A stretch of 19,646 nucleotides of DNA from an uncultured Clostridia bacterium (GTDB lineage: Bacteria > Bacillota > Clostridia > Christensenellales > UBA1242). Shown here one piece after another: positions 7,118 through 15,992 of this stretch. How positions within the stretch are numbered: position 1 is the stretch's first letter; each line of letters starts with the position of its first letter. The stretch is from contig CAMUJQ010000012.1 in NCBI GenBank assembly GCA_947089305.1, positions 1 to 19,646 of the forward strand. The letters run 5' to 3'. The position numbers and the translations under genes were made by a program. The notes beneath the pieces are model-generated. The model was given only the letters and a program-made list of their open reading frames with translations, searched no databases and had not been told where the DNA came from.

Positions 7118-7139
7118 TTCATCTGACCCTTTGCTGTTT

Positions 7140-7240
7140 TTCAAGGTTTAATAGTTTTGCTCAAAATATGACTAAAATCTTTTATAAATACATTATATCA
7201 TAAACTTTGCTATTTAGTATTGTTTTTTTATGAATTTTTA
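7140..7240 (-). pseudogene. Remnant of a GNAT-gene paralogue: promoter plus about 13 decayed codons
   Basis: This is the second copy of the direct repeat seen at 6351-6436. It keeps the TGATATAAT box (7192-7200) and the six-base spacer. At the position of the GNAT ATG it has ATA (7183-7185), followed by codons resembling the GNAT start (AAA GAT TTT against AAA AAC TTT). A one-base deletion then precedes the shared TATTTTGAGCAA. The similarity ends within about 13 codons. The promoter box may still be active and would give the HD gene a leader of about 110 bases. The repeat begins right at the stop codon of the aminopeptidase gene. Confidence 0.5.
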
Positions 7241-8737
7241 AATCTGGCTGATATCGACTTTGCCCTCTAGCCAGTTGTTAAAGAAAGGTTTTATTTTTAT
7301 GTTACAAGTTTTTTGGAATGCTTCAATTAAATTGTTGCAAGTTGCTGTTTTATATTGATTTTCGCTCAAATAAATTTTTAAGGCTTTATCAAACTTTTTT
7401 TCACCCATAAGTTCAAAAAGATTATAAAACATTAAACTTCCTCGTGTGTATATAATTTGAGAGTATTCTCCGCCTGTTTTAAACTCGCTTAAACCTCTAT
7501 TAATTGTTTCGTCCACAAAATCATAAACATTTTTTTCCACTTCTAAAAACAAAATATGCGAATTAAGTTTTTTAGCTGCTAATTCACGTAACGTTGTTAA
7601 GCCGCTTTTTTTGAAATAATAATACATAGTTGAAAATTCTGTTAAACTCTCATCTAAAAAGGGATCTTCTACCTGATTATTTCCAACTGCGTCATACCAC
7701 CACTCATGCGCAAGTTCATGAACAATTATGCTATTAAATTCTTCTCTATCTTTTAGTGATGAACTTGTTATTAAAACCAAATTAGAAAATTCCATGCCAC
7801 CAAAAGCATAAGGTGCCTCAACAACAACCATTTGCTTTTTTTCTAATTCTCCAAAAGTTTTAGAAAAAACTTTATAAGCATCAACTGCAACATTCAGAGA
7901 TGTGCGCGGTTCTTCGTCTGTTAAATAAGCATAAGTTATTGTTGTGCCGTTTGTTGTATTTGATATGCTTTTTAAACTCTTTGACGCAACAATTATAAAA
8001 CTGCGCGTTAAGTCACTTTCTAAAGTTAAAGTTTTTGTGCTATCTAGATTTTCAACGCTATTTATTTCTTCTCCACTACTATAAACTTTATAGGCTTTTG
8101 GTAGCGTAAAATTAACACTGAACTTAGCTAAATTTTCAGCATATGGGTCGCCATAATCATAATAATGATTTTCATAAAAAGTACCATCTGAATTTAACAT
8201 ACAAGGGCTTAAATAAAAATTTCCAAGAGTAAAAACATCATCTGCATATCCAAGGCGGTGCCTTATATTTGCCAAATGAATTGTGTAATTTATTTCAAAC
8301 TCTCGCTTTTCTCCTGCGTTTAAAGCTTTATTTAAAATAATATTTAATATGTTTTGGTCTTCTCCTCCAACCTCAAAAGTTGTGCCTTCATTATTATCTA
8401 GCACACTTGAAATTGTTGCAAAGCCATAACTATTTTTATTTGGATAAGCGTAACTTAAATATTTTGGAACAACATTAAATTTTGCATCCAATCTATAAGC
8501 ATTTGCATAAACATTAAGTTTAATTTGATTTAATGGTTTTTTGCTAAAATTATTAAAAATTAATTTTTGCTTAACTGTTAAAAGTTTGTCTTCATCATTT
8601 AAAGACATTTCAATATTGTATTCATGCTCTTCTTTTAAGGCTTGTGCTTTATTTGTTGTTTTGTTGCAACCATAAAAAATTGGCATAAACAAAAAAACAC
8701 ATAAAACAAACACTACTAAATTTTTAATTTTTTTCAT
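7238..8737 (-). CDS. M1 family metallopeptidase, putative lipoprotein
   Basis: The 499-residue protein belongs to the gluzincin M1 aminopeptidases. The exopeptidase-type motif appears as AFGGMEFSN (residues 311-319, variant of GAMEN). The zinc site is HELAH (340-344), with the third ligand E363 in FLDESLTE exactly 18 residues after the second His. A likely catalytic Tyr lies in GEYSQIIYTRGSLMF. The N-terminus is a signal peptide: MKKIKN, a hydrophobic stretch to residue 22, then a lipobox-like FYGC with C24 as the lipidated residue. It is probably a membrane-anchored exported peptidase. It is shorter than classic 850-residue M1 enzymes, lacking the long C-terminal helical domain. No clear ribosome binding site precedes the ATG. 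The gene lies 36 bases after the helicase loader gene and may be read through from it. Confidence 0.9.
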   Translation of the reverse strand: MKKIKNLVVFVLCVFLFMPIFYGCNKTTNKAQALKEEHEYNIEMSLNDEDKLLTVKQKLIFNNFSKKPLNQIKLNVYANAYRLDAKFNVVPKYLSYAYPNKNSYGFATISSVLDNNEGTTFEVGGEDQNILNIILNKALNAGEKREFEINYTIHLANIRHRLGYADDVFTLGNFYLSPCMLNSDGTFYENHYYDYGDPYAENLAKFSVNFTLPKAYKVYSSGEEINSVENLDSTKTLTLESDLTRSFIIVASKSLKSISNTTNGTTITYAYLTDEEPRTSLNVAVDAYKVFSKTFGELEKKQMVVVEAPYAFGGMEFSNLVLITSSSLKDREEFNSIIVHELAHEWWYDAVGNNQVEDPFLDESLTEFSTMYYYFKKSGLTTLRELAAKKLNSHILFLEVEKNVYDFVDETINRGLSEFKTGGEYSQIIYTRGSLMFYNLFELMGEKKFDKALKIYLSENQYKTATCNNLIEAFQKTCNIKIKPFFNNWLEGKVDISQI

Positions 8738-8773
8738 GTTTAATTTTATGTGTTGAATTTAAAATTAATAACT

Positions 8774-9685
8774 TTATAATCTATTATTTTTACTTGTCAT
8801 TAAAAAGGCAATGCTATTGCTTTTATCAACTAAACGGCTAAAAATGCGCTCGCCATATCTATCATTAATTGCATCTAACATTATGTTAGAATTAATTAAT
8901 GTGGTTTTGCCCTTCATAACACGTTCTTTTAAAAGAGATAATAAATACTCTCCCGTTACATTATTTAAAATTGGTTCTGTTCCTAAATCGTCAATAAGAA
9001 GACAATCTATATTTTCTAACGGCTCAAGAATTTGAAATTTATCTTCACTAAAAGTTGTGTGAAATTTTAAAAACAAATTATTTAAATTAAAAGCACTTAA
9101 ATAAATTGTTGAAATGTTACGTTTTAACAACTCGCCCGCAACCACTGAAAACAAAAAGGTTTTCCCCACGCCTGGAGCGCCACAAACAAGCACATTTTTA
9201 TATTTAGAATTATAAATATTATTAATAATTTCCTCTTCAAAAAATTTGTATATTTTTTGTTGCTCTTTTCTTGTTTTTTCGTCAAAGCGAGAAAAATCAC
9301 AATCTTCAAGCGTTTTTAAATTCATTTCATCTATATTGCTTTTTTTAATAAGTTCTTTGTTAACAATTGTTTTAATACATGTGCAAATTTTGCCGTTAAC
9401 AGTCCCTTCATCATTACAAATTTTGCAAATATGCTCGGGTAATTTAATATTAGCCTTCTTTTCAATTTCAAGCATTTTCAATTCAAGTTCTTTAATTTGT
9501 TTATCAAACTTTTTGTTATCTAGTTCAGCATTTTTTAAAACAAGATCTTTTAATTCGCTATTTAATTTTGCATATTCTTTATTTGTTTTTAAAAGATTTT
9601 TTTGCGCCTCAAAATAAATATTCTCTCGTTCATTGAAAGCTTCTTTAATTTTTTTTAAGGCTTCTTTATATTGTAAATTAGTCAT
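8774..9685 (-). CDS. Replicative helicase loader, DnaI/DnaC-type AAA+ ATPase
   Basis: The 303-residue protein has the layout of the clostridial DnaC/DnaI loaders. An N-terminal coiled-coil runs over residues 1-80. A four-cysteine zinc element follows in HICKICNDEGTVNGKICTC (C87, C90, C101, C103). The AAA+ domain has Walker A GAPGVGKT (169-176), Walker B LLIDDLG (229-235), a sensor-1 Asn in TTLINSN and an arginine finger in RYGERIFSRL (R280 region). The protein should bind the DnaB-type hexameric helicase through its N-terminal part and help load it on origin or restart DNA. Its start overlaps the end of the upstream DnaD-like gene by 8 bases, a translationally coupled primosome pair. IstB transposon helpers share the AAA+ core, but the zinc element and the DnaD-like neighbour favour a chromosomal loader. 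Confidence 0.9.
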   Translation of the reverse strand: MTNLQYKEALKKIKEAFNERENIYFEAQKNLLKTNKEYAKLNSELKDLVLKNAELDNKKFDKQIKELELKMLEIEKKANIKLPEHICKICNDEGTVNGKICTCIKTIVNKELIKKSNIDEMNLKTLEDCDFSRFDEKTRKEQQKIYKFFEEEIINNIYNSKYKNVLVCGAPGVGKTFLFSVVAGELLKRNISTIYLSAFNLNNLFLKFHTTFSEDKFQILEPLENIDCLLIDDLGTEPILNNVTGEYLLSLLKERVMKGKTTLINSNIMLDAINDRYGERIFSRLVDKSNSIAFLMTSKNNRL

Positions 9686-11129
9686 CGTTCACCTCGCCTA
9701 AGTTTGCAAATAAACTGTTGAGTTCATTAGCACTATATGTGTGTTGCATAACTCCCGTTGTGTTAACTTTTTTATTTTTAGACTCACCCATACTTGTTGA
9801 AACTTTTATTTTTTTAGCTTCGTCAACTGAATTTACACCCTGTTCTTTATAACTTTTTAAAATTTTATTAATATATTGCATTGGATTTAAAGTTTGTTTT
9901 GAAAGTTCTGCAACATATAAAATAACGTCATAATTCATACCCCAACTAGTTATCCAAGTGTTAAACATGCTTCTGTCAAAATTAGTTACTTCTCTAACAA
10001 GAGCAGCAGCTTTAAGCACTTCTTTAATTTTTGCGTCTCTTGCAACATTATTTGCATTAAATTCATCAAGCGCTTCTAAAGTCAAAATTCCTTTATTATA
10101 AAACGCTTTCATTTTTTCGTCCATTCCTTCAAGAGTTTTAATGTTATGTTTAAAACACATGTTAGAGCAAACTTTAATAAAGTCTTCACTAAAACCTAAA
10201 TTTATCCATGGCGTAATATAATTTTCAATAACAGGCTCATTATTTGCGTAGTATTGCCCCAAATTTCTTACAACAACTTTGCTAAGTTCTAAAAGTTGTT
10301 TTTTAATTTTTTCATAACTTTCAATTTCTTTTTCACTTATTAAGCCCATTGTGCTATATTTTGTAATATTAGAATCTAATTTAGTAAAACTATTTTTTGC
10401 ATATTTAGTTGCAAATAAAATTGCATCGTCACTAAGCATAAACTCTTTTTTCCATTTAATATAAGTTTGGCGCTCATCAATAGTTGCAATTCTAAATATT
10501 TTTAAAGCAGCTAACACATCTTTAAGTTTTCCTAAAGCACGCTCTTGTTCAAGAAGTTTTTCATTAACATCTTTAACTGTTTTAATTCCTTCAGCTGCCC
10601 AATTTTTTGCAATTGTGTTAATATAGGTGTAACCTACAGTTTTGCCCTTTGTTTCAATTGAATATTTTGCAACAAGTAAAAGTGCATCGGGTTCAACTTT
10701 AAAATTTTCAATAACATTGTAATACTCTAAAAATTCTGTTTGAGTAAGCATTCTAACACCTAAAAACAAATTTTGCATTTGAGTGTTAAAACTTGCGTAT
10801 TTTTCTTTATCAAACTTTTTAGCGCTAACAAAGTCTGGCGCTTCAATAAAAATTATGTTAAATTCGTCAATGTTTAAAATTTGAACAAGCTTTTCAGCCT
10901 CTAATATTTTAAAAGATTCCACAACATCTGTTTCGCTCATGTTTAAAACTTTTGCCATGCCTTCAAGAGTGTTATCTTCAGTATTTGGATTTTCACATAA
11001 AAATAAACCATATAAATATACCTTAACAACCATTGGTGGAAGCGTTGGCAAAAACAAAGCTATAAAAGAATTATCCACCTCTGTTTTACTTTTAATTAAA
11101 AAGTTGTTAGAAAATTTGCAAAATGCCAT
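9678..11129 (-). CDS. DnaB/DnaD-type primosomal replication initiation protein with tandem DDBH2 repeats
   Basis: The protein resembles the DnaB/DnaD family of Bacillota, which bind DNA and bring the helicase and loader to the origin. Residues 1-110 look like a winged-helix DDBH1 region (FIALFLPTLPPMVVKVYLYG...). Four helical units of about 80 residues follow, near 133-193, 224-276, 304-358 and 390-442. Each has an aromatic-W-like start, an acidic residue with a hydrophobic helix (DALLLVA, DAILFAT, DFIKVC, DVILYVA) and a G-[ILV]-x-[TS] end. Units 1 and 4 carry the DDBH2 signature YINxIxxxW/YxxxG. The B. subtilis proteins have one such unit. A GTG at 11138 is in frame but lies inside the AAGGTGG ribosome binding site, so I use the ATG at 11127-11129 (483 residues). 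It overlaps the loader gene by 8 bases. Confidence 0.88.
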   Translation of the reverse strand: MAFCKFSNNFLIKSKTEVDNSFIALFLPTLPPMVVKVYLYGLFLCENPNTEDNTLEGMAKVLNMSETDVVESFKILEAEKLVQILNIDEFNIIFIEAPDFVSAKKFDKEKYASFNTQMQNLFLGVRMLTQTEFLEYYNVIENFKVEPDALLLVAKYSIETKGKTVGYTYINTIAKNWAAEGIKTVKDVNEKLLEQERALGKLKDVLAALKIFRIATIDERQTYIKWKKEFMLSDDAILFATKYAKNSFTKLDSNITKYSTMGLISEKEIESYEKIKKQLLELSKVVVRNLGQYYANNEPVIENYITPWINLGFSEDFIKVCSNMCFKHNIKTLEGMDEKMKAFYNKGILTLEALDEFNANNVARDAKIKEVLKAAALVREVTNFDRSMFNTWITSWGMNYDVILYVAELSKQTLNPMQYINKILKSYKEQGVNSVDEAKKIKVSTSMGESKNKKVNTTGVMQHTYSANELNSLFANLGEVNDD

Positions 11130-11178
11130 GAAACCCACCTTTTTTGTTTGCTAAAAAACTACATTTTATTGTAAAATA

Positions 11179-11204
11179 ATTATATAACAATTACTTGATA
11201 TAAT
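11179..11204. promoter_or_regulatory. Divergent promoters of the dnaD-like and sbcDC operons
   Basis: On the plus strand an extended -10 element TGATATAAT (11196-11204) precedes the sbcD ribosome binding site, with no strong -35. On the minus strand a TATAAT (11179-11184) faces the dnaD-like gene, again with a weak -35. The 101-base spacer (11130-11230) holds nothing else I can name. Confidence 0.45.
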
Positions 11205-11230
11205 GCAAACAAAAAAAGGAAGTTTGTAAT

Positions 11231-12376
11231 ATGAAAATTTTACACACATCAGACTGGCATTTAGGTGCTAGCATAGAAGGTAAAAATAGAATTGATGAAC
11301 AACTTGCAACAATTAATGAAATTGCAAAAATTGCAGATGAAAAAAATGTAGATGTTATTTTATTTGCAGGGGATGCATTTGTTAATCCTAATATGCCCTC
11401 TTATGCTGATCATTTATTTGAAAAAGCTTTAATTAAATTATCAAACAATGGAAACAGAGCAATAGTTGCAATTAGCGGTAATAATGATATTCCCGAGCGT
11501 TTTGTTGCTTGCAAAGAACTTGCTTTAAAGCAAAATTGTTTTTTATTTAATAATCTTAACACAGATTTTGATGAAGAAAATATTTGCAAAGACAAATCTA
11601 TTAAGTTAACTGATTATGGAAAAGGTTTTATTGAATTATCTAAAGGTGATGATAAAATTGTTGTTGCCTTAATGCCTTATCCTGCATTTTTTGGAAATGA
11701 GCAAAATAAAACACGTGAAGAAGCTCTTGTTCCAAAAATTAAGCGACTTTTAGAACTTGGCGCAATTGGTTTTAAAGAAGATAGTTTTAATATCATTCTT
11801 GCCCATTTTTATATGAAAAACAACACTGAGCCTACTGACCCATATTTTGAAATTCCTATTGAAGCTATACCAAATGAAGCCGATTATGTTGCTCTTGGCC
11901 ATGTTCATGCAGAGTGCTGTGTGGATGAAGAAAGACATATCTACTACTCTGGCGGAACGGTTAGTTTATATTATCAAACTCACAAACAAAAATATAGTGT
12001 TACAGTTTTTGAAACTGATGGGCATAAAATTAAAAACAATCAAAAGATAAGACTAACTTCCCCTAAAACCATGCTTAAAATTACAGCTAACGATTATACT
12101 GATGCTGTGACAAAGTTGCAAAACACAGATGCAACCTATGTTCGATTAATGATGAAACAACTCAAAAAAGATGAATTTAGTAAGTTAAAAAAAGAATTTA
12201 GTTCATTAACTAATATTTCAATGCTTCCGGCAAGACTTAAAAAACCAAATAAAAATTTACAAACTGCATTAAATGATGAAAAAATATTTGTAGAATTTTT
12301 TAAAAACGAATATAACAAAGAACCTAGTGACAAGCTTATTAAATGCTATAAAGATCTTATAAAGGGGGATAAGTAA
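11231..12376 (+). CDS. sbcD: Nuclease SbcCD subunit D (Mre11-type phosphoesterase)
   Basis: SbcD is the nuclease subunit of the SbcCD complex, which opens hairpins and processes protein-blocked or broken DNA ends. This 381-residue protein has the calcineurin-like metal site: SDWHLG (D8, H10), AGDAF (D48), GNND (N84), ILAHFY and LGHVHAE (two His). One key position departs from the family. The GNHD motif reads GNND, so N85 replaces the His that acts as general acid in Mre11 (H85 of the Pyrococcus enzyme). The GDxFD aspartate is also replaced, by V51. The remaining metal ligands look intact. The start has an AAGGAAG site. The stop is one base before the sbcC ATG, so the two are made together. 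The divergent neighbours are primosome genes. Confidence 0.93.
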   Translation: MKILHTSDWHLGASIEGKNRIDEQLATINEIAKIADEKNVDVILFAGDAFVNPNMPSYADHLFEKALIKLSNNGNRAIVAISGNNDIPERFVACKELALKQNCFLFNNLNTDFDEENICKDKSIKLTDYGKGFIELSKGDDKIVVALMPYPAFFGNEQNKTREEALVPKIKRLLELGAIGFKEDSFNIILAHFYMKNNTEPTDPYFEIPIEAIPNEADYVALGHVHAECCVDEERHIYYSGGTVSLYYQTHKQKYSVTVFETDGHKIKNNQKIRLTSPKTMLKITANDYTDAVTKLQNTDATYVRLMMKQLKKDEFSKLKKEFSSLTNISMLPARLKKPNKNLQTALNDEKIFVEFFKNEYNKEPSDKLIKCYKDLIKGDK

Positions 12377-12377
12377 C

Positions 12378-15300
12378 ATGAAGCCCTTAAAACTTGAAGT
12401 ATGCGGAGTTAACAGTTTTGTTACAAATCAAGTTATTGATTTTAAAAGACTTGGCGAACGCGGTCTATTTGGAATTTTTGGTAAAACCGGCAGCGGAAAA
12501 AGTACTGTTTTAGATGCAATTTATTTAGCCCTATATGGCAGAATCATAAGAACAAAAAGAATGTTTGACATTATTAACTTACAATGTGATAAAGCAATTG
12601 TCAAACTTGTTTTTGCTGCAAATATCGAGGGAGACTCAAAAATATTTTATGTTGAACGTGCACTAACTCGAGAACCTGAACGCAAAGTTAGTGTTAAAGC
12701 TAATTTATATGAAACTGATGAAGTGGATTCTTTCAGAAAACTTATAGCCAGCGGCGAAGATGAAGTTACAGCTAAAATAGAAGAAATTATTGGTTTTGGC
12801 GCTGAGGAATTTAAACAATGTATTGCCCTTCCCCAAGGCGAATATGCAAGATTTTTAAGAGAGAGTTCAAGTAGTAAAGTAAACACTATTGCTAAAATTT
12901 TTAAACTAGATAGATATGGTGCTGAACTATTTGAAAAAACAAAGAATGCATTAAATGACGGTGAAAAACGTCTTGCCTTTATTGATGGTGTTTTAAGTGA
13001 ATATGGTAATATTAGCGAAAAAGATATTTCTATCACAAAAAAAGAAATTAAAAATAACGAGATTGAATTAAAAAAGACAAATAAAGAATATGAAAAAATT
13101 AAATTAGAATATATAGAAAAACAAAAAGATGAAATCGTTGAAGCTGAAAAAGCAGAAGCTAAAGCTAAGCTAGACAAAATTTGTGAAAATTTGGAAGAAA
13201 TAGAAAAAGGCAGAAAAACCCTAAATATTTTGAAACTAAGTCATAAAATCGCTCCAACTTATGCATATATGGAAGCGGCTAAGCAAGCTGTTGAAACAAC
13301 TTCTGTAAAAATTAAAAATATTGATGAAGAACTTAAAAAAGCTAGTTTAACTCGTGCTCAAGTTGAAACTGAGGTTGAGGAGCAAAAAACAAAAAGTTAT
13401 TTAAATTTAACTAGTTTAGAACTTAATAAAAAGTTATTAAGCGAAGCAATTAACAATAAGCATAAACTTAAAAGAGTTGAAAATCGCAAAGCTAGTTTAC
13501 TTGAAAGTTTATCTTCTCATAGAGTTGCTTTAAAAGACAAAGAAATTAAGAACAATAAAATAACTGGTGAAATTGAAAAACTTAATGAAGCACTTGCCTC
13601 TTTAAATGCAAAAGCTGAAAATATTAACATTCCTTTAAGCGTTATTAGTGATGCAAGAAATTATGAAAAAATAAAAAGTCAAATTGAAATTTACGAAAAC
13701 AATCAAAAAAATGTTAATGTAAAATTAGAAGATGCAAGAGCAAAACGCAAAAATGCATATCAAATTTTAGAAAAATTAGATAAAGAATTGAATGCTTTAA
13801 AAGAAGACTCTGTTACAATATCAAAAAGTATTGAAGAGTTTTATGGCAAAGAATTAACTCCTGAAGAAAGTTTGGCTAAATGTAGTGAAGACTATCAAAA
13901 AATTAGCATTTGTGGAAACAACTTAATTAAACTTTATACCAAAATAAATAAGTGCAACAAAGATATTGATATGTTTAATAAAGCTCACGCCGATGGTATT
14001 TTAAATGAAGATAAATTAAAAGTTTCTCTTCAAGAGATTATTACTGAAATTAGAACCTTAAACGATAAAAATGATAAAATATTATTTGACCGCGAAAAAT
14101 ATTTTGGTCAAAATTTAATTGGCTTTTTAAAGAATGAGGTTAATGAGGGTTCTATCTGCCCTATTTGCTCTAATGTTGTTGAATCTAAACCAATGATTCA
14201 AAATGAAATAAGTTTAAATAGTTTTGATTTTGAACTTGAAAACATTAAGCATCAATTAGTTGAATGTCACTCTAAAAAAGAAAGTTATATTTCAGAACTA
14301 GCATCAATAAAACAAAATCAAATGTTTATTGAAAGTGAAATTACAAAAGTAAATAAAGAACTTGCAAACTTAACGCTTGAAAAGGATTCAATTGAAAATT
14401 TAGTGCCTTTACTTGCTAATAAGAATGTTACTGAAATTAACAATCAAATTAATTTAGCTAAAATTGCTTTAACAAATTTAAGCGAACTTGTAAAAAGTTT
14501 AACTGAACAAAACAAGCAAAAACTTGCTAAAGAAAAATTATGTGTTAAAAACAGTGCTTTTGTAGAAGAGTTAGATAAAGAAATTGAAATCTATACAAAC
14601 ATGCAAGAATCTAATTCTGCAAATCTTGCTGAACTAAATATTGCTAGCCTTAAATTAGAAAATGAATTTGGAATTGAAGATATTGCAACAAAAGTTAAAC
14701 ACTATGAAACTAAAAAAGCAGAAAGCGAAAATCTTAACACTGAACGTAATGGCCTAGTTGAAATTATTATGGCAAAAATGCGTGAAAAAGAAAAAACTGA
14801 AGCTAGCTTTGTTGAAAGCTTAGTTGAAGTTAGAAATTATGAAAACTTAGTATTACAGGCTGACAATGAAATTAAAGATTTACAAGCAAAAATTAATTCA
14901 GTTAAAGTTTCTATCAGCATTGAAGAAGACTTAAAAAATGTTTCTAAAAAATCTGATGAAGCTAAAGTTAAGCTAGAATTGCTAACTCAAAAAGAACTTA
15001 GAGCTGTTAATGCAGAAAGTAAACTAAAAATTGAAAAAGCAAACTTACTCTCTAACTTTACTTATAAAAAAGAACAACTTAAACAAATTGAAGAAGAATA
15101 TACTAGCATGCTAAAACTTGCTGGCATTACAGAAGATGAACTTAGACTTGACGCTAACATTGAAGATATTTCTAAACTTGAATACAAAATAGAAAAATTT
15201 GAACTTGCTTTTAATGAAGCGCAAAGTGCTTATAAAAGTTTGTGTAGAATTATGCCTCATACTCTATCAACTAAAGAATACATTACTGAAAACTTACATA

Positions 15301-15926
15301 CTACTGAAACAAAATATATAACACTATCTAAAAAGCATGATTATTTAAATGAAAAGCTAGTAAGAGAACAAGAAACTTTAACAAAAGTAAAATATTTCTT
15401 AAGCGAAAAACAAGCTTTAGTAGACGAACTTGATACTTTAAGAGAACTTCATTCTAGTATTCAAGGTGGTAAACTTGTTAGCTTTATAACCGAAGAATAT
15501 ATTGCTAGAATAACTGAAAAAGCAAACGAAGTGCTTGAGCTATTAACTAATGGTCGCTATCAACTTGTTTTTGAAGATGATTATGTTGTTGCTGACAATC
15601 AAAATGGTGGTTCAATTAGAAACATTAACACTCTCAGCGGTGGAGAAACTTTTCTTGCAAGCTTCTCAATTGCCATTGCAATTGCTCAAATTTTAGCAGA
15701 ATGCAAAAATAAAAAACTTGAATTTATTTTCTTAGATGAAGGTTTTGGAACACTTGATAATGATTGCATAGACATGGTTATGCTAAGCCTAAGACAAATT
15801 AAGAGTGAACAATTTGTGATTGGTTTAATTGCTCATGAAGAAATTATTAAAAATCGCGTGTTTAGAAAAATTGAAGTTGAAAAAATAAATGGCGATATTG
15901 GTAGCATTGTTAAACTTGTGATATAA
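12378..15926 (+). CDS. sbcC: Nuclease SbcCD subunit C (Rad50-type SMC ATPase)
   Basis: SbcC is the ATPase and tether of SbcCD. The 1182-residue protein shows the full Rad50 layout. The N-terminal half of the ATPase has Walker A GKTGSGKST (35-43) and a Q-loop region near ALPQGEYARFLRES. Two long coiled-coil arms flank a zinc hook CPIC (C594, C597) close to the midpoint. The C-terminal half has the signature LSGGE (1086-1090), Walker B FIFLDE (D1120, E1121) and the D-loop FGTLDND. Pairing of two hooks through zinc joins complexes, and ATP binding closes the arms over DNA and gates SbcD. An AAAGGGGG ribosome binding site lies nine bases before the ATG, inside the end of sbcD. The operon ends at a strong terminator directly after the stop. 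Confidence 0.97.
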   Translation: MKPLKLEVCGVNSFVTNQVIDFKRLGERGLFGIFGKTGSGKSTVLDAIYLALYGRIIRTKRMFDIINLQCDKAIVKLVFAANIEGDSKIFYVERALTREPERKVSVKANLYETDEVDSFRKLIASGEDEVTAKIEEIIGFGAEEFKQCIALPQGEYARFLRESSSSKVNTIAKIFKLDRYGAELFEKTKNALNDGEKRLAFIDGVLSEYGNISEKDISITKKEIKNNEIELKKTNKEYEKIKLEYIEKQKDEIVEAEKAEAKAKLDKICENLEEIEKGRKTLNILKLSHKIAPTYAYMEAAKQAVETTSVKIKNIDEELKKASLTRAQVETEVEEQKTKSYLNLTSLELNKKLLSEAINNKHKLKRVENRKASLLESLSSHRVALKDKEIKNNKITGEIEKLNEALASLNAKAENINIPLSVISDARNYEKIKSQIEIYENNQKNVNVKLEDARAKRKNAYQILEKLDKELNALKEDSVTISKSIEEFYGKELTPEESLAKCSEDYQKISICGNNLIKLYTKINKCNKDIDMFNKAHADGILNEDKLKVSLQEIITEIRTLNDKNDKILFDREKYFGQNLIGFLKNEVNEGSICPICSNVVESKPMIQNEISLNSFDFELENIKHQLVECHSKKESYISELASIKQNQMFIESEITKVNKELANLTLEKDSIENLVPLLANKNVTEINNQINLAKIALTNLSELVKSLTEQNKQKLAKEKLCVKNSAFVEELDKEIEIYTNMQESNSANLAELNIASLKLENEFGIEDIATKVKHYETKKAESENLNTERNGLVEIIMAKMREKEKTEASFVESLVEVRNYENLVLQADNEIKDLQAKINSVKVSISIEEDLKNVSKKSDEAKVKLELLTQKELRAVNAESKLKIEKANLLSNFTYKKEQLKQIEEEYTSMLKLAGITEDELRLDANIEDISKLEYKIEKFELAFNEAQSAYKSLCRIMPHTLSTKEYITENLHTTETKYITLSKKHDYLNEKLVREQETLTKVKYFLSEKQALVDELDTLRELHSSIQGGKLVSFITEEYIARITEKANEVLELLTNGRYQLVFEDDYVVADNQNGGSIRNINTLSGGETFLASFSIAIAIAQILAECKNKKLEFIFLDEGFGTLDNDCIDMVMLSLRQIKSEQFVIGLIAHEEIIKNRVFRKIEVEKINGDIGSIVKLVI

Positions 15927-15954
15927 AAAAACAACTTTTTAAGTTGTTTTTTTT
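15925..15954. terminator. Bidirectional terminator between sbcC and helD
   Basis: An A-rich arm ending CAACTT (to 15937) pairs with AAGTTG and a T8 run (15941-15954) around a TTT loop. The mirrored A and T runs let it serve both sbcC on the plus strand and helD on the minus strand, whose stop is at 15993. Confidence 0.8.
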
Positions 15955-15992
15955 ATAAACTAATAAAATTTTATTTAATTTTTTCTCGCACT

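Noticed and set aside
8774..9685. IstB-type insertion sequence helper
   Set aside because: No transposase or terminal repeats are present, the N-terminal zinc element fits DnaI/DnaC loaders, and the overlapping neighbour is a primosome gene.
11130..11138. GTG at 11136-11138 as the start of the DnaD-like gene
   Set aside because: The GTG is part of the AAGGTGG ribosome binding site that serves the ATG three codons later.
12647..13177. Minus-strand open frame of 176 codons inside sbcC
   Set aside because: It is a serine- and leucine-rich shadow of the SbcC coiled coil, without a start signal.
11231..15926. SbcCD as part of a defence island
   Set aside because: The pair is a normal housekeeping operon with intact domains, and its neighbours are replication and RNA polymerase genes without defence genes.
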